A stretch of 64,000 nucleotides of DNA, taken from Spisula solida. Taxonomy: Eukaryota; Mollusca; Bivalvia; Venerida; Mactridae. The notes under the pieces are model-generated. The model did not search any database and was not told where the DNA came from. It worked only from the letters and a program-made list of their open reading frames with translations. A program made the translations under genes and the position numbers. The DNA lies in contig OX365947.1 of the NCBI GenBank assembly GCA_947247005.1, positions 36,784,760-36,848,759 of the forward strand, read 5' to 3'. Positions 32,401 to 47,400 of this stretch are shown here, piece after piece (positions within the stretch are counted from its first letter, which is position 1; every line of letters begins with the position of its first letter).

Positions 32401-35400
32401 CTACTTTCGTGCTCTTTTCGTGTTCTATTCTGTGCTACTTTCGTACTCTATTTTGTGCTCCTTTCGTGCTCTGTTCGTGCTCTATTTTGTGCTTGTTTCG
32501 TGCTCTATTTTGTGCTTTATTTTGTGCTCCTTTAGTACCCTATTTTGTGCTCCTTTCGTGCTCTATTTTGTTCTCCATCGTGCTCTGTTTGTGCACCTTT
32601 CGTGCTCTATTTCGTGCTCTATCTTGTGCTCCTCTCATGCTCTATGTCGTACTCTATTTTGTGCTCCTTTCGTGCTCTATTTGTGCACCTTTCGTGCTCT
32701 GTTTGTGCTACTTTCGTGCTCTTTTCGTGTTCTTTTCTATGCTACTTTCGTACTCTATTTTGTGCTCCTTTCGTGCTCTATTTTGTGCTTGTTTCGTGCT
32801 CTATTTTGTGTTATATTTTGTGCTCCTTTAGTACCCTATTTTGTGCTCCTTTCGTGCTCTATTTTGTTCTCCTTTCGTGCTCTGTTTGTGCACCTTTCGT
32901 GCTCTATTTCGTGCTCTATCTTGTGCTCCTCTCATGCTCTATGTCGTACTCTATTTTGTGCTCCTTTCGTGCTCTGTTTGTGCACCTTTCGTGTTCTATT
33001 TCGTGCTCTATCTTGCGCTCCTCTCGTGCTCTATGTCGTACTCTATACTGTGCTCCTTTCGTGCTCCGTTTTTTTGCTCTATTTTGTGTTCCTTTCTGTG
33101 CTCCTTTCTGTGCTTTGTTTCCTCGTCTGTCTCTGATAAGTGCTGCATTTCCTGTCCGAGTTTTGATTTCATTTTTATAATGACACTACTTTACCTTTGA
33201 GATCTGCATAATCCAATGCAATGCTCAGGTAGACATGAGCTGCATATGCCATTGGAGTACCATCCGGGATCTTATCCTCTTCTTGCGTAAATTCATTGAA
33301 CACACGAGTATATGTCCACCAGCCAAATACTTCCCATGAGTTATAACTTTCCGTGACCCTCATAATATGGCTGTAATATGAACAGAAACAGGGTATAGAT
33401 AAACCATGCTTTTTGAGCCGTGACTAATTTATGCAGCAAAGTTTATTCACCCAAAAAGGGTAGGTTATTCAGCTAGTTATAATTTATTATACTTTTCGAC
33501 AGCTTGGACTTGGGCGGATCTGCGCTTGTTTAGTTGGGCATTGTGCTTTGTGTGTTTTAATGTTTTCTGTGCTCGGCTGGTTAAGTTGAGTGCTGCCTTC
33601 CCTGTCTGACTTAATATAATCTTTTTTTATATAAGCAGTACCAACATAAGTTAAATAAGTTGTTTCATTAAGTAACTGAATACGTGGCCAAATGGATAAG
33701 GCGATGTTCTACAAGACTTACTTTCCTAGGGTCAATCCTTGGTAGAGTCACTTTTTATATATTTTTTCAAATCCCTTGTTAAAGTAATAGTACACAAGAT
33801 AGTTATGACGTAAAGAACAAAAATGGAACCACTAAACGTTGCGTCAAATGACGTTGTTTGGTGACTTTGCGTTTTTTGGGTTAACCAAGCATTTTAGACA
33901 TAAAATTGACATTTATGTATATAATCTAGTTTTACGGTTAAGTTAAACGAACTCGTTGCTTCTGTAAAGATTTGGTTTTGGACAATCGATATTGTTAGTT
34001 TATACTCAAAAAACTAAAACTGGGTACATTGTGCGACGTTATTTCTCGCAAGTCGGACAAATCAGTGGAGAAAGCAAAAATAACGATATAAGTCGAGTAA
34101 GTCTCCTATCTTAAAGTTAAAATTTTCATTTATAAACACACATGGAAAAGTATTCAGGCATGTTTTTTTCTTTCGCGGTTGCCTTTGCGATAAGTGGTAT
34201 TAAACGATCGCCGAAATTTCATGTATAATTTTTAACGTTATTTTACGCGCATGTGACAAATCACTGGACAGAGTATGTCACCGATGTCGAAAACAAAATT
34301 GTTTATGTAAATATGGTCGAAATTTCATGATTTATTTTTAACGTTATTTTTACGCGCGTGGGACAAATCACTGGACACAGGCAAACTGTGGGCAATTTTC
34401 GAGTATGTCCCCGATTTCAAAATAGAAATTATTTATGTAAATAAATAAAAAAGATATGTTGTCATTTTTTTCTTTAGCGGTTCTTTTAGTGATAAATGTT
34501 TAAAAGTTGTCGTCGAAATTTCATGATTTATTTTTAACGTTATGTTTTGTTATTTTTACGCACGTGGGACAAAATCGGGGGACACAGAAAAACTAACGGC
34601 ATTTTTTGAGTATGTATCCAATTTAAAAACGAAAACTATTTATGTAAACAATGAAAACGTATTCTAAGATATTTTTCTTTTGTGAATTCCTTTGCAATAA
34701 ATTATGTAAAATAATCGCCGTAGTTGAGTGTTTTAATTTTTCAACGTTACAAATGATTTTGTCACATGTTTCGGGAAAATCTGTGGACAAATGAAAAGTG
34801 ACGGCATTCGCCGAGTATGTCTCCAATTTTAAAATAAAAAATATGTATGTAAACATCAATACACACGTATTCTGATATTCTTTTCTTCAGTTGTGCTCTT
34901 TACGATAAAGAGTATAAAGTTAACGCCGAAATACCATGTATTTATTTCTCATGCAAAAACGCAACGTTGTGACACGTCATTTTGGAGTCAACTTTTATCT
35001 TTGGTGCTTATTTTTCATTTTAAAATTATTTTTCGTCTCTATGAAACTTATATAGTTTGATTCGTCATTGTATATGCTTTCTAACGATATGTATATTATG
35101 CACATAGAAACGTTTGAAATTATTTAATATGGGCTTAATTAACGACGGCAATCGATCTTTACGGGGTGGTTCCAGTTTTGTGCGTTACGTCTATGCATTT
35201 CCTGGAATTTATTTAATAATTAGTCTGTATTAGTCAAAATTAAGTGTCTTAGTCATAGTAACCATGCATAGTTATATAATTTTGGCTGCGACTAGTATAC
35301 ATACTGGTGAAGATGCTCGTATGATAAAGAATATTTAACATGGTTCATATTTACAGAAATTTTGCAAGGAGTTTATATATAAAATAGTCTATGTGTATTG

Positions 35401-38400
35401 AACTTGTAATGCCAGCAGGACACAAACAATGGCGTAAGATATTGCAATAAACTGTCTTTAAGCACCCACTATATATTCAAATGCATCGTCCGACCCGGAG
35501 ACAGACACAACTGTCGGGTCGCCAACCAATACATCTAGTCGAAAATCTTTACACAAGTTTGAGTACTAATATTGGATCCAGTAAAAGGTAAATTAATACT
35601 GGGTCCGTGGACAGAAATGAAAACTAGTGAAACATGAAAACCCATTGCATGTAGATTGAAAGTCATAATAATAAAATGACTTTTAAACAATGTCTTCATG
35701 TTCTTGATAGAAAAGAAACAAAAAAATGTAGTTGAGAAAAAAGCGCAGTTATCAGGACTTGAACCGGCATGTCTTAGACTGAAAATCAAGCTCCCTACGG
35801 ATTGAACCAGCGATACTGACGATATCAGCCAGTCATACAAAAATATATATCAACGCATTTGAAATGCATCCCAACCAGTAATTCACAAACCATGACTAAA
35901 TAGTGTAATCTCCCGTCACGGCTCAAAACTCGTGGTTGATCTATATAACTTCAACGCGATCAATTGCAATACAAAAACAAACACAAAATCCGCTATATTT
36001 ATTGTTTCTTAATATTTTGGAGCATGTAAACTTTATATGTTGTGCCAAATGTTTGAATGCTCTCATAGGCAATTGTTACGGTCCTTGTTTTTAATCCATT
36101 ACAAAAATAAGGCAATTTTGTGTTTGTTTTTGAACAACAATTTATCGCGTTAGAGTTATAACTATTAAAATAAACCAGGCAAAAACAACGTCTACAACTG
36201 TAAAATAATAAATATTGGTGACAGATGAACTAGATGGCCACAATTAAATCCCCCAAATAATTGACATAAATTTTTTTTTACATTCAATAATTTTGATTCA
36301 CGAATTTAAGAAACCACCAAATTAACGTTACCAATTAGGGTTTCTTTTGCACCTACTGGAACTCATTAACTGTACCATCTTTTCAATTCATTTTTGGATT
36401 GCCAATTGAAACACCCTTTATAGTTTACCCTACTTCTTTGTCCAATCAAAAGCCAGGGGTTTTCAAATTTTTGGACCTCTAATCTATTTATTTGTGCAAT
36501 GGGCAGAATAACTAGTAAGTGGTTCATGAAGTAAATAGAGGATATTTGTTGATTGTGGTGTAAGATCATATTTTATTTCATAGAGTGATGACAGAAAATC
36601 AATATTTTCACGAGTGGCGTAGACACGAGTGAAAATATAATTTTATGTGATCACGAGTGAAATAAAATTGATCCTTCACCAAAAATCAACAAATTTTCTG
36701 TTTATTATATGCTTCAATTTCTCTTAAAAGGGCAAGTTAAGCATGATCGATAGTTTAACCCTACAACTTTCAAAGGTCAACATAGCTGGCAGTAAAAGAG
36801 GATGTGTATTTTCTACAAAACATTTTTGATTCGTTTACATTTATTTTAGTTTAGTCAGTAAACTGCTTGCCAAGCGAATAACGTATAGCCCCATGCCTTC
36901 AGCGCTTGCTACGCTTTGCATGGTTACAGTTGTGATTGATGCCCAACGTGAAAGCATGTATCCCCCTTTTCAGAAGACCAGTCCGTGTTTGGATAACCAA
37001 CATTAAAAGCCAAAGTTAAATATATACCTATAACTACTTACTACATTTAGCCAGGTATACCAGACAGTGTCCGAACACAGTAAACCATTTAATACCAAAA
37101 AGGGCTTGTATTACTCCCTAAATCTCCCTAAATACTAGACTGTTCCAATATCACAGCACAAATAAATACCATAGCAAACCTCACTAATGCATGTACATAA
37201 TTATTCAGGAAAGAAGCAGAAAAAATGAAATACATACTCTCCTTCGAAATCTACATCTAGTATGTACGGTAAGTCATCAGGTCGACATTTGAAATACAGT
37301 GTCCTTCCACCGCCCCATGTGAAGTCGGAGTGAAAATCCGACTGATATAGGCGAATTCCACCTTCTAGATACTCCTGAAAGTAGTAATACATGTATACTC
37401 CTTAGACCATATATCTTTTTTTTTTTCAGGGGAGATAATTTTATTTTCCTGGTCAATAGGTAGATGTGGGTCGAGGGCATCCCATATAGACCATATATCT
37501 TAGTAGCTAGCCAATCAGCATGAACAAAAAGTGTTGGATAAATCCCGTATACAAATGTGCACGCTGGTATATAAAACATAAGATTGATATATACAGTATA
37601 ACCTGGTTTATCCGGCATCCCATCGGACCAGATAAGCGTGCCGGATAAAGCAGTGTGCCGGTAAAACCAGGTTTTATAGAAATACATATAACTGTATAGT
37701 TGCTTATAACAAGACAAAATTATAACAAATTAGCAAATATTAAGGTATCAAATGTCATTAGTATTTATATGTATATTGTACTAATGGTGTTAATTACCGT
37801 AGTCATAAAATAGTTGTTAATTGCAGTTTGTTTGGTTTTCTTAAAGATTATGTGCAAAAACATTTGCTGTTGATACACATCTTCTACGTTTTATCTTTAA
37901 TGTCGGTTAATTAAGTGTTAACACACACTATTTATCAATTGTCGGGACTGACAAACAATGAGTCAATGACGGATAACGGATAAAGCAAGTGTCCATCAAA
38001 TAGAAATACAGTGGAGTTCGGTTAAGACAGGTTGTCGGTAAAAACACGTTCCGGATGAACCCGGTTATACTGTACTATAGTATGCCAAGCAAAATAATTG
38101 ATCATAGCAAATAATGTATGCATTTAGCACAGAAAGTGTGGATGTCAATTTTGTTTGATACCAAGTTAGTCTTCATTACATCATTATTTTGAACAAGTAA
38201 ACAATTGTTCATAGTGAAATAAATGTATATCAAACCTTTACCTCATTAAAAATATTTTGTTCACTATTACATTCATAATCTGTGACAACGCTTTTGATAG
38301 ATTATTAACCAATTAAGGCATTGCCCACATCTGTGCTGAGAGCTAACGGCATTATCAGAAGAGGCGGGAGGTGTTTGACTATAGTGCAATGACCTCTGTA

Positions 38401-41400
38401 TAAGCACACATTCAAACTTTCTTTAAGTTGTTATTTGCTTTTGCAAACTCTGTAGGGCAACAACCTCTAAATAACCTCCAATATCTGCAGCCCCCAAATG
38501 GTATTACTCTAAAGAGATTGTACTGTTCTATTGTGTCTTAAAGTCCCATTATGCCTTAAATGGCTATTTTCAAAAAGCTATAGCTTGGCAACCTATCTGC
38601 AAAATGATGCATTTTGAGCACTTTAGTTGAGTCCCAAAGGCTAAAAACACCATAAGGTGGAAGAAATCGAAATAAAGCCTCTAGTTAGTTTGTAAACAAA
38701 ACAACGAAATGTAAACAATAAATGCATAATTTAAAGTCTAAGGGGATCTCTTGCAAAATTAGTATTTTGTCATCCATACATTTTACTAAAAGTGATTTTT
38801 GTTATACTATTTCGACAGATAGTTATTGGTCATTTGTGAAAACATCCCAATTCTTTATATTTAGTCTATTTATTGGATGATCGGAGGAAATTGTTTGGGA
38901 GTGATAATGTGACTTTAAATAATTACGTGAGATCAACCCTCGCTTCTTAGACCACCATTTTAGTTCCATTTTCATAGAGTCCCTATTATTCAACCTAAAA
39001 ATTAAAACCAACTAAATGATGAATTTTTTTTAGAGCCTAATGGTGTCTTAAGATTGAAGTTATTGGCATTCACACTATTTCAACTTAGAATTTATAATGA
39101 AATACCTCGCCTTATGACCACCTCAATAGTGCATTAACCTCAAAATAAAGACCACTATTTTATTCCACTGGCTTGCACTCTATTCAACCTCATATTCACA
39201 GTCAAAGCTCAACTATATTAGGCCACCTCTTAAATAAGATTGGCTCAGTATTAACCACTTTTCGTTCCATTTTAATATGTTTTCTCTTTGATAGATGCAA
39301 CACCTCACAATTATTGAGATATTCTTTGCAGTCCCAAGAAGGAATTTCATTATTGAGGTTTTACTGTTAATAGCTTAATTTCGTTACGTAGGTCTATTTA
39401 AACATCCAAACAACACACAATACAATACAATACAATACACCAATATTACACCAATAGTAAAATGGTTTATCATACCCTACGTACTGGTCGATTTATAGGC
39501 AAAGTGTACCTGATAAGCAAGTAGCAGTTATATATCCTTTCCGCTACCATAGCGTACTAATGCAGACTCGCCGGGATGGCCATTTCGGCCTTCCGTAGTT
39601 TTCGACCTAAATGCCCAAATTCGGGAATTTGCTGTCATGGGTACCCAGGCATCCCAGACTACAGGATATTACGGGCCCAGGGTCGTGCACAGATTTTTGG
39701 GCCCGCTAGACCCCTTTAAAGAGGGTTTTGAACGTAGATTTTACAAAACTGAAATTACTGGTCCTACCCGCCATTGCGGTACGTTTCCCTGTGGAATTGC
39801 ATTAACATTTAGCGCCAAAACGTTTTTATTTTTCTATAGCAGGAATATAAGGCTAGACAAAGGGGTCAGGACCAATGCCCAAAAGGAGCCAAAAAGTAGG
39901 CATGTCAAGCTAAAAAAAAGTTTTTCGCGCAAGGGTCACCGTCACATAGTCATTTCCGGTGACCTTTAGTCGAAATGTTGACAATTTTTTCTACTTTCGG
40001 TTTGGGGTAGGTGTGTAGCATCCGGATGTATCGAGTTTTTATCAGTGCTGCAAGTCAATAGTGTCTCAGGGACTGGGTATAGGGACCATATGAATTTCTC
40101 ATAACCCCCCAAAAAATCGTGGCAGCAGAAAGGATATGGGATTATAATCCTCGTTTCACTCGGAGTTATAATCTCATATACAACTGCTACTCATGTTTTA
40201 TCCTTTACACATATTATGTTGTTTTACTTTTTTTAATTGCTGAAATATGGCAGGCATATGAGAGCATCCATTCTATTTAAACCCGGGTCACCAGATTAGA
40301 CAGCAAGCGCGCTAAAAAAATAGTGTGTAACCGTGTCAGAAAACAATTCGATTTTTCAAGACTGCAATATAATTTAATTTTCGGCTGGAATTATTAAATA
40401 CATTAAAATATAATAATCTTATACATGTACATGTATAAATACATTTATCATATCAAATACTATTTTTAAGGAAGTTATGGCTGTTTTTATGTGGAGCCCG
40501 TATGGAGCATTTTTCGTCATTTGGCGTAATTACAAGTATTTCATAAAAACGGTTTTCGATACATATAGGATAGACAATGAGTATCGCTGGTCATGAGATT
40601 TAGACGCGAGCTTCAGCGAGATGTCTATCCGACTTAGACCACGTGACTGACTAGTTTGTACATGTACCGTTATTCATGCACATTAAAAATGGAATCAAAA
40701 TAACAGGTTATTCAGTTTAAATGTGTTTGATACAGGATTTAGACGATGTCAATACTGCGTTGCAATTGGCTATTTGCGGCTTATAGTGGTCTAAATTCTT
40801 GATATATCATATGGGTCCTGTTATATCAAAGCATTTACTCCAGCGTAACTACTAGTTTTCCTATAATATTACTTTGATACTTTTTCTCATCATCTATCGT
40901 TTAAGACTTTGCGTAGTTCTACACAAAGTGAGAGCAAACATTAACGCAGTGAGGAAAAAATTGATACAAACTGTTGATTTGGCGGCCGCATGTTTTATGA
41001 ACTATTTTTATGTTTAATCATAAAAAAAAACTATATAATTAATTTCTACACGTGTTTTTGTAGATCTTTATCTTTGTTTATGTTTAAGCATGAAATAAAA
41101 TGTAATTTTAGACTCATTCTCAATATATAGTGGATAATAAGATATAATAGTACAAATGTACAATTGCCAAATTGTCAACTTATGATGTAAGCCTGGTCAG
41201 ATAAGCAATCGGGGAAAGTGTCTAGGATTATATTTATTATACACTGCCCACCAAAAATGAGTATACAAATGCTATTTGCCGACTTACTTGCCTGTAATAA
41301 TACTACTTGCAGAACAGTAAAGCAACAATATATTTGAAGAAAATGAATATTTTTGTTTATTAAATGAAAAGACCATACATTAATTTGTACATTAGGTGCA

Positions 41401-44400
41401 AAATCTAATGTTTCTTTGTCCCTCTTGAATGGTGACTTTGTCACAAAAAGATGTAAAATTCAGTCTTTTTGATCACATGGTTATTTTAGTTCCGAACATC
41501 TTCATTTTTATTTCTATCTCTATTTTGACTCATTTAGTAACTGTAGTTTCAGAAACTAGTATAATTATGACCGTCTGGTAAACAGATATTGAATAATTTA
41601 ACCAAGTTTAATTTTGCAACAATTATTTACTGTGTACTTATTTTTGGTGGGCAGTGTATTATATCTAAAATGTGTGGGTGTTCTAACCTCACAGCATTCA
41701 TATTATTGTTATTGCATTCATTCATTTAGACATGCATGCATCAATCCCTTTCACGTGTCAAACATCGTATACTGGAAACAACACGTCATTTGTGGAGGGA
41801 TGTCAATATTCCTGATTAATCCGGAATTCCGGATTATCTATCCTGAAAAAGCTATGACTTCTGGTCAAAATATAAGTTATTTGATGAAATTATCTCAAGG
41901 AAAGGCAAAATTATGGTCAATTTCATCTGCACTGAAGGATTTTATTCAATAAAAACGGAGTTAAATATGGAAACAATTCGGTTGAAGGCCTCTTGTTTGG
42001 TAAATATGGTCGGCCGCATAGGGTTTTCAGGATTTTTAATTTGGCTCTGTTGACACCCCTTAAAATTGAACAACAGGAAAAGGTTTGATTTATCTTATTT
42101 TATCTACTGCTCTCGGTCAACATAGACCTTCATCAGGATAATACCAATAGGGCCGAAATTGCCATGTATCGCTCGCCTGTGCATATTGATCTAGTATAGC
42201 CATATTTAAACTGAATATTAATTTCGGTCCCATGAAAACCGAGCTCTGCCTGTATGTTTCAATTATTGAGTTATTATTAGAATGGAACATTGTTACCTAT
42301 TTGTGATGAAATCCAGCATGTGGTTCCAGATAAAAAGGTTTTATTAAAGCTATATAGGGTAAAACTAGTCCCACATCCTGGAGACCATGTTTTTGACGAA
42401 TCATGACAACACGTTCTGTACTGCTATTGTTAAGACTGCACAAGGAACACTGTCACCAAAATATAATAAAAACCAACAAGTACTTTTAGAGAAGAAGAAT
42501 TTAAAGACTTTACTATAGATATCTAGGGCAAATGGGGCCCATCCGTTCATGACAAAAGTGTCGATTTTGAAGAGGGTCACCTAACAACTATTTTTGTAAA
42601 CTTATTTCGAAATCTGGCCAGTGGTTAAATTTGATAACTTTTTTAAGCTTTTCCAAGAGTTCTGTTTTTATTTTAGTTTATTATAAGAAAGGACCACCAC
42701 ACGGACGGACGCTCGGACGAGTGTGACCACAAAAGCTCACCTTATCACTATGTGACTGATAAGTAAAGAATGTCACGTGATGTTACTAAAATAGAATTGT
42801 TTTGGGATATTGCCAATATTGTTCATCTACAAATAGCAGGTTTTCTGGTGACTGGCTCATAATTTAATCATGCTTGATTGACTTCACTTGCTTCGTAAAT
42901 ATGATAACCAACTTCAGAAAAGTACTCTGATTTGGACAAACGAGGAGTTTAAAAGTAAATCTAAATGTAAAGATTTACGATTCTGATGTTTATTTTAAAA
43001 AATAAATCATGTTTTTAAAAAGTGATACTAGTTTTAACAGATTGTGTTAAGAATTGACCAAATACTGTGTTTATGGTTTACTTATTGCTGTATTATGATA
43101 TTATGTACATACAATTCTTCATTATGATAAATATGTTTGTCAAAATACATGTAGCAGATTTCCTGGAGACTGGCTTATATATAGATCGATTCAGCTGCAA
43201 TTATATCACAATGGTTCTTGGTACGGATGTTTAAATGATGTAAACACAACAAAAATGTTATAACTTGTTCAGATGGGGGCATAATATAACATAATATATC
43301 TCACCCCAGTAGATGTCATGAGGCATGGAATATTACTGGACGACAACCTCTTTTCTACATAACCGACGTCGCCTTCTACACTTATATCTCCTGTGCATGC
43401 ACCATCTGGACTTTGGACGTTTTCATCCACGAAAACGTACTTTGTCAAATTGCCTATATATTTAAAAGCGAACAGCACCTCCCAGTTAGAAGATCCTTCA
43501 ATAAGCGAACACGTTATTTCATCTGAAATGGATTTCGATAAAATACACGGCATTGAAATGTTTTCGTTACACAAATTCCTTAATCGTTGGGGAGGAACCA
43601 ACATATACAACCCAAAATTGGCTACCTATTGATTAATATGTCGATCTTCCGATATTGCTTAATATGTTGTCAACATTTCGACGAAAAAATGTCAGATTTT
43701 CATTTGTTATCAATTTCAGTTGTAATGACATTATTTGCCAAATATCTCACACAGCCATTGATTGCTAAAATGGAAGTTATCTTATAGCTAACAGGTACCC
43801 GTATGTGAAATAGGCTGGTTTCGTTACTAACCGGGATAGCTTACAGATACCCGTATGTGAAATAGGCTGGTCTCATTACTAACGGGGATAGCTTACAGGT
43901 ACCCGTATGTGAAATAGGCTGGTTACGTTACTAACGGGGATAGCTAACAGGTACCCGTATGTGAAATAGGCTGGTTTCATTACTAACGGGGATAGCTTAC
44001 AGATACCCGTATGTGAAATAGGCTGGTTTCATTACTAACGGGGATAGCTTACAGGTCCCCGTATGTGAAATAGGCTGGTTTCATTACCAACCGGGATAGC
44101 TAACAGGTACCCGTATGTGAAATAGGCTGGTTTCATTACTAACCGGGATAGCTTACAGATACCCGTATGTGAAATAGGCTGGTCTCATTACTAACGGGGA
44201 TAGCTTACAGGTACCCGTATGTGAAATAGGCTGGTTACGTTACTAACGGGGATAGCTAACAGGTACCCGTATGTGAAATAGGCTGGTTTCATTACTAACG
44301 GGGATAGCTTACAGATACCCGTATGTGAAATAGGCTGGTTTCATTACTAACGGGGATAGCTTACAGGTCCCCGTATGTGAAATAGGCTGGTTTCATTACC

Positions 44401-47400
44401 AACCGGGATAGCTAACAGGTACCCGTATGTGAAATGGGCTGGTTTCGTTACTAACGGGGATAGCTTACAGGTACCCGTATGTGAAATAGGCGGGTTTCGC
44501 TATAACGGGGTTAGCTAACAGGTACCCGTATGTGAAATAGGCTGGTTTCATTACTAACCGGGATAGCTTACAGATACCCGTATGTGAAATAGGCTGGTCT
44601 CATTACTAACGGGGATAGCTTACAGGTACCTGTAGGTGAAATAGGCTGGTTTCATTACTAACGGGGATAGGTTACAGGTACCCGTATGTGAAAAAGGCTG
44701 GTTTCATTACTAACGGGGATAGCTTACAGGTACCCGTAGGTGAAATAGGCTGGTTTCATTACTAACGGGGATAGCTTACAGATACCCGTATGTGAAATAG
44801 GCTGGTCTCATTACTAACGGGGATAGCTTACAGTACGCTCCCTACAGCGCTTTGATTTCGACTTAACCGTTACAATTCACACGCAGCTTAAACTACTAGA
44901 ATATTTTGATATTTGACCTTTACAAAACTGCTGTGAACCCTGATACACATTTTCATTGGCTGATGAAAGTTTACTTGTTTGTATAGAGAGTTATAGCAGA
45001 GAGTTTATAGTGAATAGGAAGACTACGTGTTGAAAGGTTTAAATGGGTACACACTGTATGAGGTTTAAATATTTCATGGTTCTATTGACTGGTCATTATT
45101 TATTTGTTTCAATCAATATGATAAACTGATAGTGCGAGAGTTTTAATTAATAATACCAGTCATTCTTTTAACACACGAGTGTTTTATATACAATGCATTT
45201 AAAAACCCGTTTACATTATCACATTTCCATCGGTGTACGCTGGATTTGGATTCTCCTGTCCAAAAATAGCAATAGCGCTAATGCACTAGCGATAATGCAG
45301 AGCCTAGAAACGATGTAGTTTCGGGCGAGGCAATTGGAGAGTTAGCTTACAGGTACCCGTATGTGAAATATGCTGGTTTCATTACTAACCGGGATAGCTT
45401 ACAGGTACCCGTATGTGAAATAGGCTGGTTTCGTTACTAACGGCGATAGCTTACAGGTACCCGTATGTGAAATAGGCTGGTTTCGTTACTAACGGGGATA
45501 GCTTACAGATATCCGTATGTGAAATAGACTGGTTTCATTACTAACGGGGATAGCTTACAGGTACCCGTATGTGAAATAGGCTGGTTTCGTTACTAACGGG
45601 GATAGCTTACAGGTACCCGTATGTGAAATAGGCTGGTTTCGTTACTAACGGGGATAGCTTACAGGTACCCGTATGTAAAATAGGCTGGTTTCGTTACTAA
45701 CGGGGATAGCCTACAGGTACCAGTATGTGAAATAGGCTGGTTTCGTTACTTACGGGGATAGCTTACAGGTACCCGTATGTGAAATAGGCTGGTTTCGTTA
45801 CTAACGGGGATAGCTTACAGGTACCCGTATGTAAAATAGGCTGGTTTCGATACTAACGGGGATAGCTTACAGGTACCCGTATGTGAAATAGGCTGGTTTC
45901 GTTACTAACGGAGATAGCTTACAGGTACCCGTATGTGAAATAGGCTGGTTTCGTTACTAACGGGGATAGCTTACAGGTACCCGTATGTGAAATAGGCTGG
46001 TTTCATTACTAACGGTCAACCTGCGACAGGTCAGAAATATCTGATTGTACACAAACATTCACAAAAGTCGATTTTTTAACCTGTCGCAGGTCGTATTTAA
46101 GCACAGTCACGAGTTTGGATGCGGACTAATTAAATTCCGAGTGTGAGCATGAACAAGATAAGACACAATTAAGATAAAACACAGGTACATATTAACAAAA
46201 ACTATGTCACTAGGTCAGATAATAAAAAACCCTTGTGTAGACAATAAAGGTCACAACTTTGACATATTCTTAATGAAACTTCCTCACAATGATCATCTCA
46301 ACAAAATATCGGTTAATTTGTCGATATTGGGTCATCTGGGGTGAAACACTGGGTCACTAGTTTAGATTAAAGAACAAGAGGGCCACGATGGCCCTATTTC
46401 GCTCACCTGAGTTTCATGTCACTTTTTTTTTGAAATAGCACTTACAGAGTAGGGGAAACAGACAGTGTTTCAAAGGAAGTATACTAGGTTTTTTTCGTTC
46501 TCAATATGTACGGATGTACGGGTTTTACTATTAACATTCCATTGTTTGCCTCTGTCAGACATTATGATGCGATATACTATTTTAGGCTCACCACCTCGGT
46601 ATATAGTTAGCTAAAGTGCGCTCATGTGACAAACCTGGTTGTTTAAACATAGCCAACAACTAATAACGTGTACGAAACATGACGAAACATATCGTCACAT
46701 AATCATTAGTTGAACGCAGGGCAGGGTAATACTTATTGAGTTCCAACAAAATCGTCATCCAGTTTGATCTAGCTTCAAAGTCATCTGTATTATGTAAACA
46801 AGACTTTTCTAACATTTGAGCGGACGATCTAGTGTTTGACCCCACGTGATCCATATTCGACCTAGATATCACTGGGATAAATATTCTGACAAAGTTTCAC
46901 TAAGACATGTAGTGTGTAAACAAGGATTGTCTAAGGTTTGACTAGGTGACCTAGTTTTTAATCCATTGTGGGCGTACGATGATCATTTATGGATCCTACT
47001 AGCAAACCATGAGACATATGGTCTTCAAATGGTCATCTTGTTAAATATAAAAGATGGCCAAACCTCTGCAGGAGTCCTGTGGAGGTCTACTAGGTCCGCA
47101 ATTTTGTTGAAAAGTTGCTCTAGTTTCTGTCACGCCTGATGCAGCTGAAAAAAGGCAAAACGTTTTATCTTTACTCTGTTTTATGAAAATTGTTCACTTG
47201 ACATTCAATATTTTGCGTGTGATCTCGTTCCTGTGTCTCTTAAGGACGATGAAACGGTTTAGTGTGCATGCGTCGTTTGACATTATTATAGTACAATATG
47301 TGTCTTGTAAATATAGAAATGTGTCAAAATACTCTAAATTAAATACAATTGTAGTATTACGAAATTAAAGTTGCAAATTCTGATCGAAATAATGGTTTAC

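Noticed and set aside
32142..33180. Overlapping 200-311-codon hydrophobic, Cys/Leu/Phe-rich ORFs
   Set aside because: All three plus frames are open because the GTGCTC minisatellite lacks stops. The peptide is a translation of the repeat.
39637..39969. 110-codon plus ORF in a GC-richer patch
   Set aside because: No motif recognised, and inside a ZP intron on the opposite strand. Possibly an unrecognised repeat, so not called as a gene.
43784..46015. CRISPR-like array (regular repeats with spacers)
   Set aside because: The 52 bp units are contiguous with no unique spacers, and the setting is an animal gene intron. It is a satellite.
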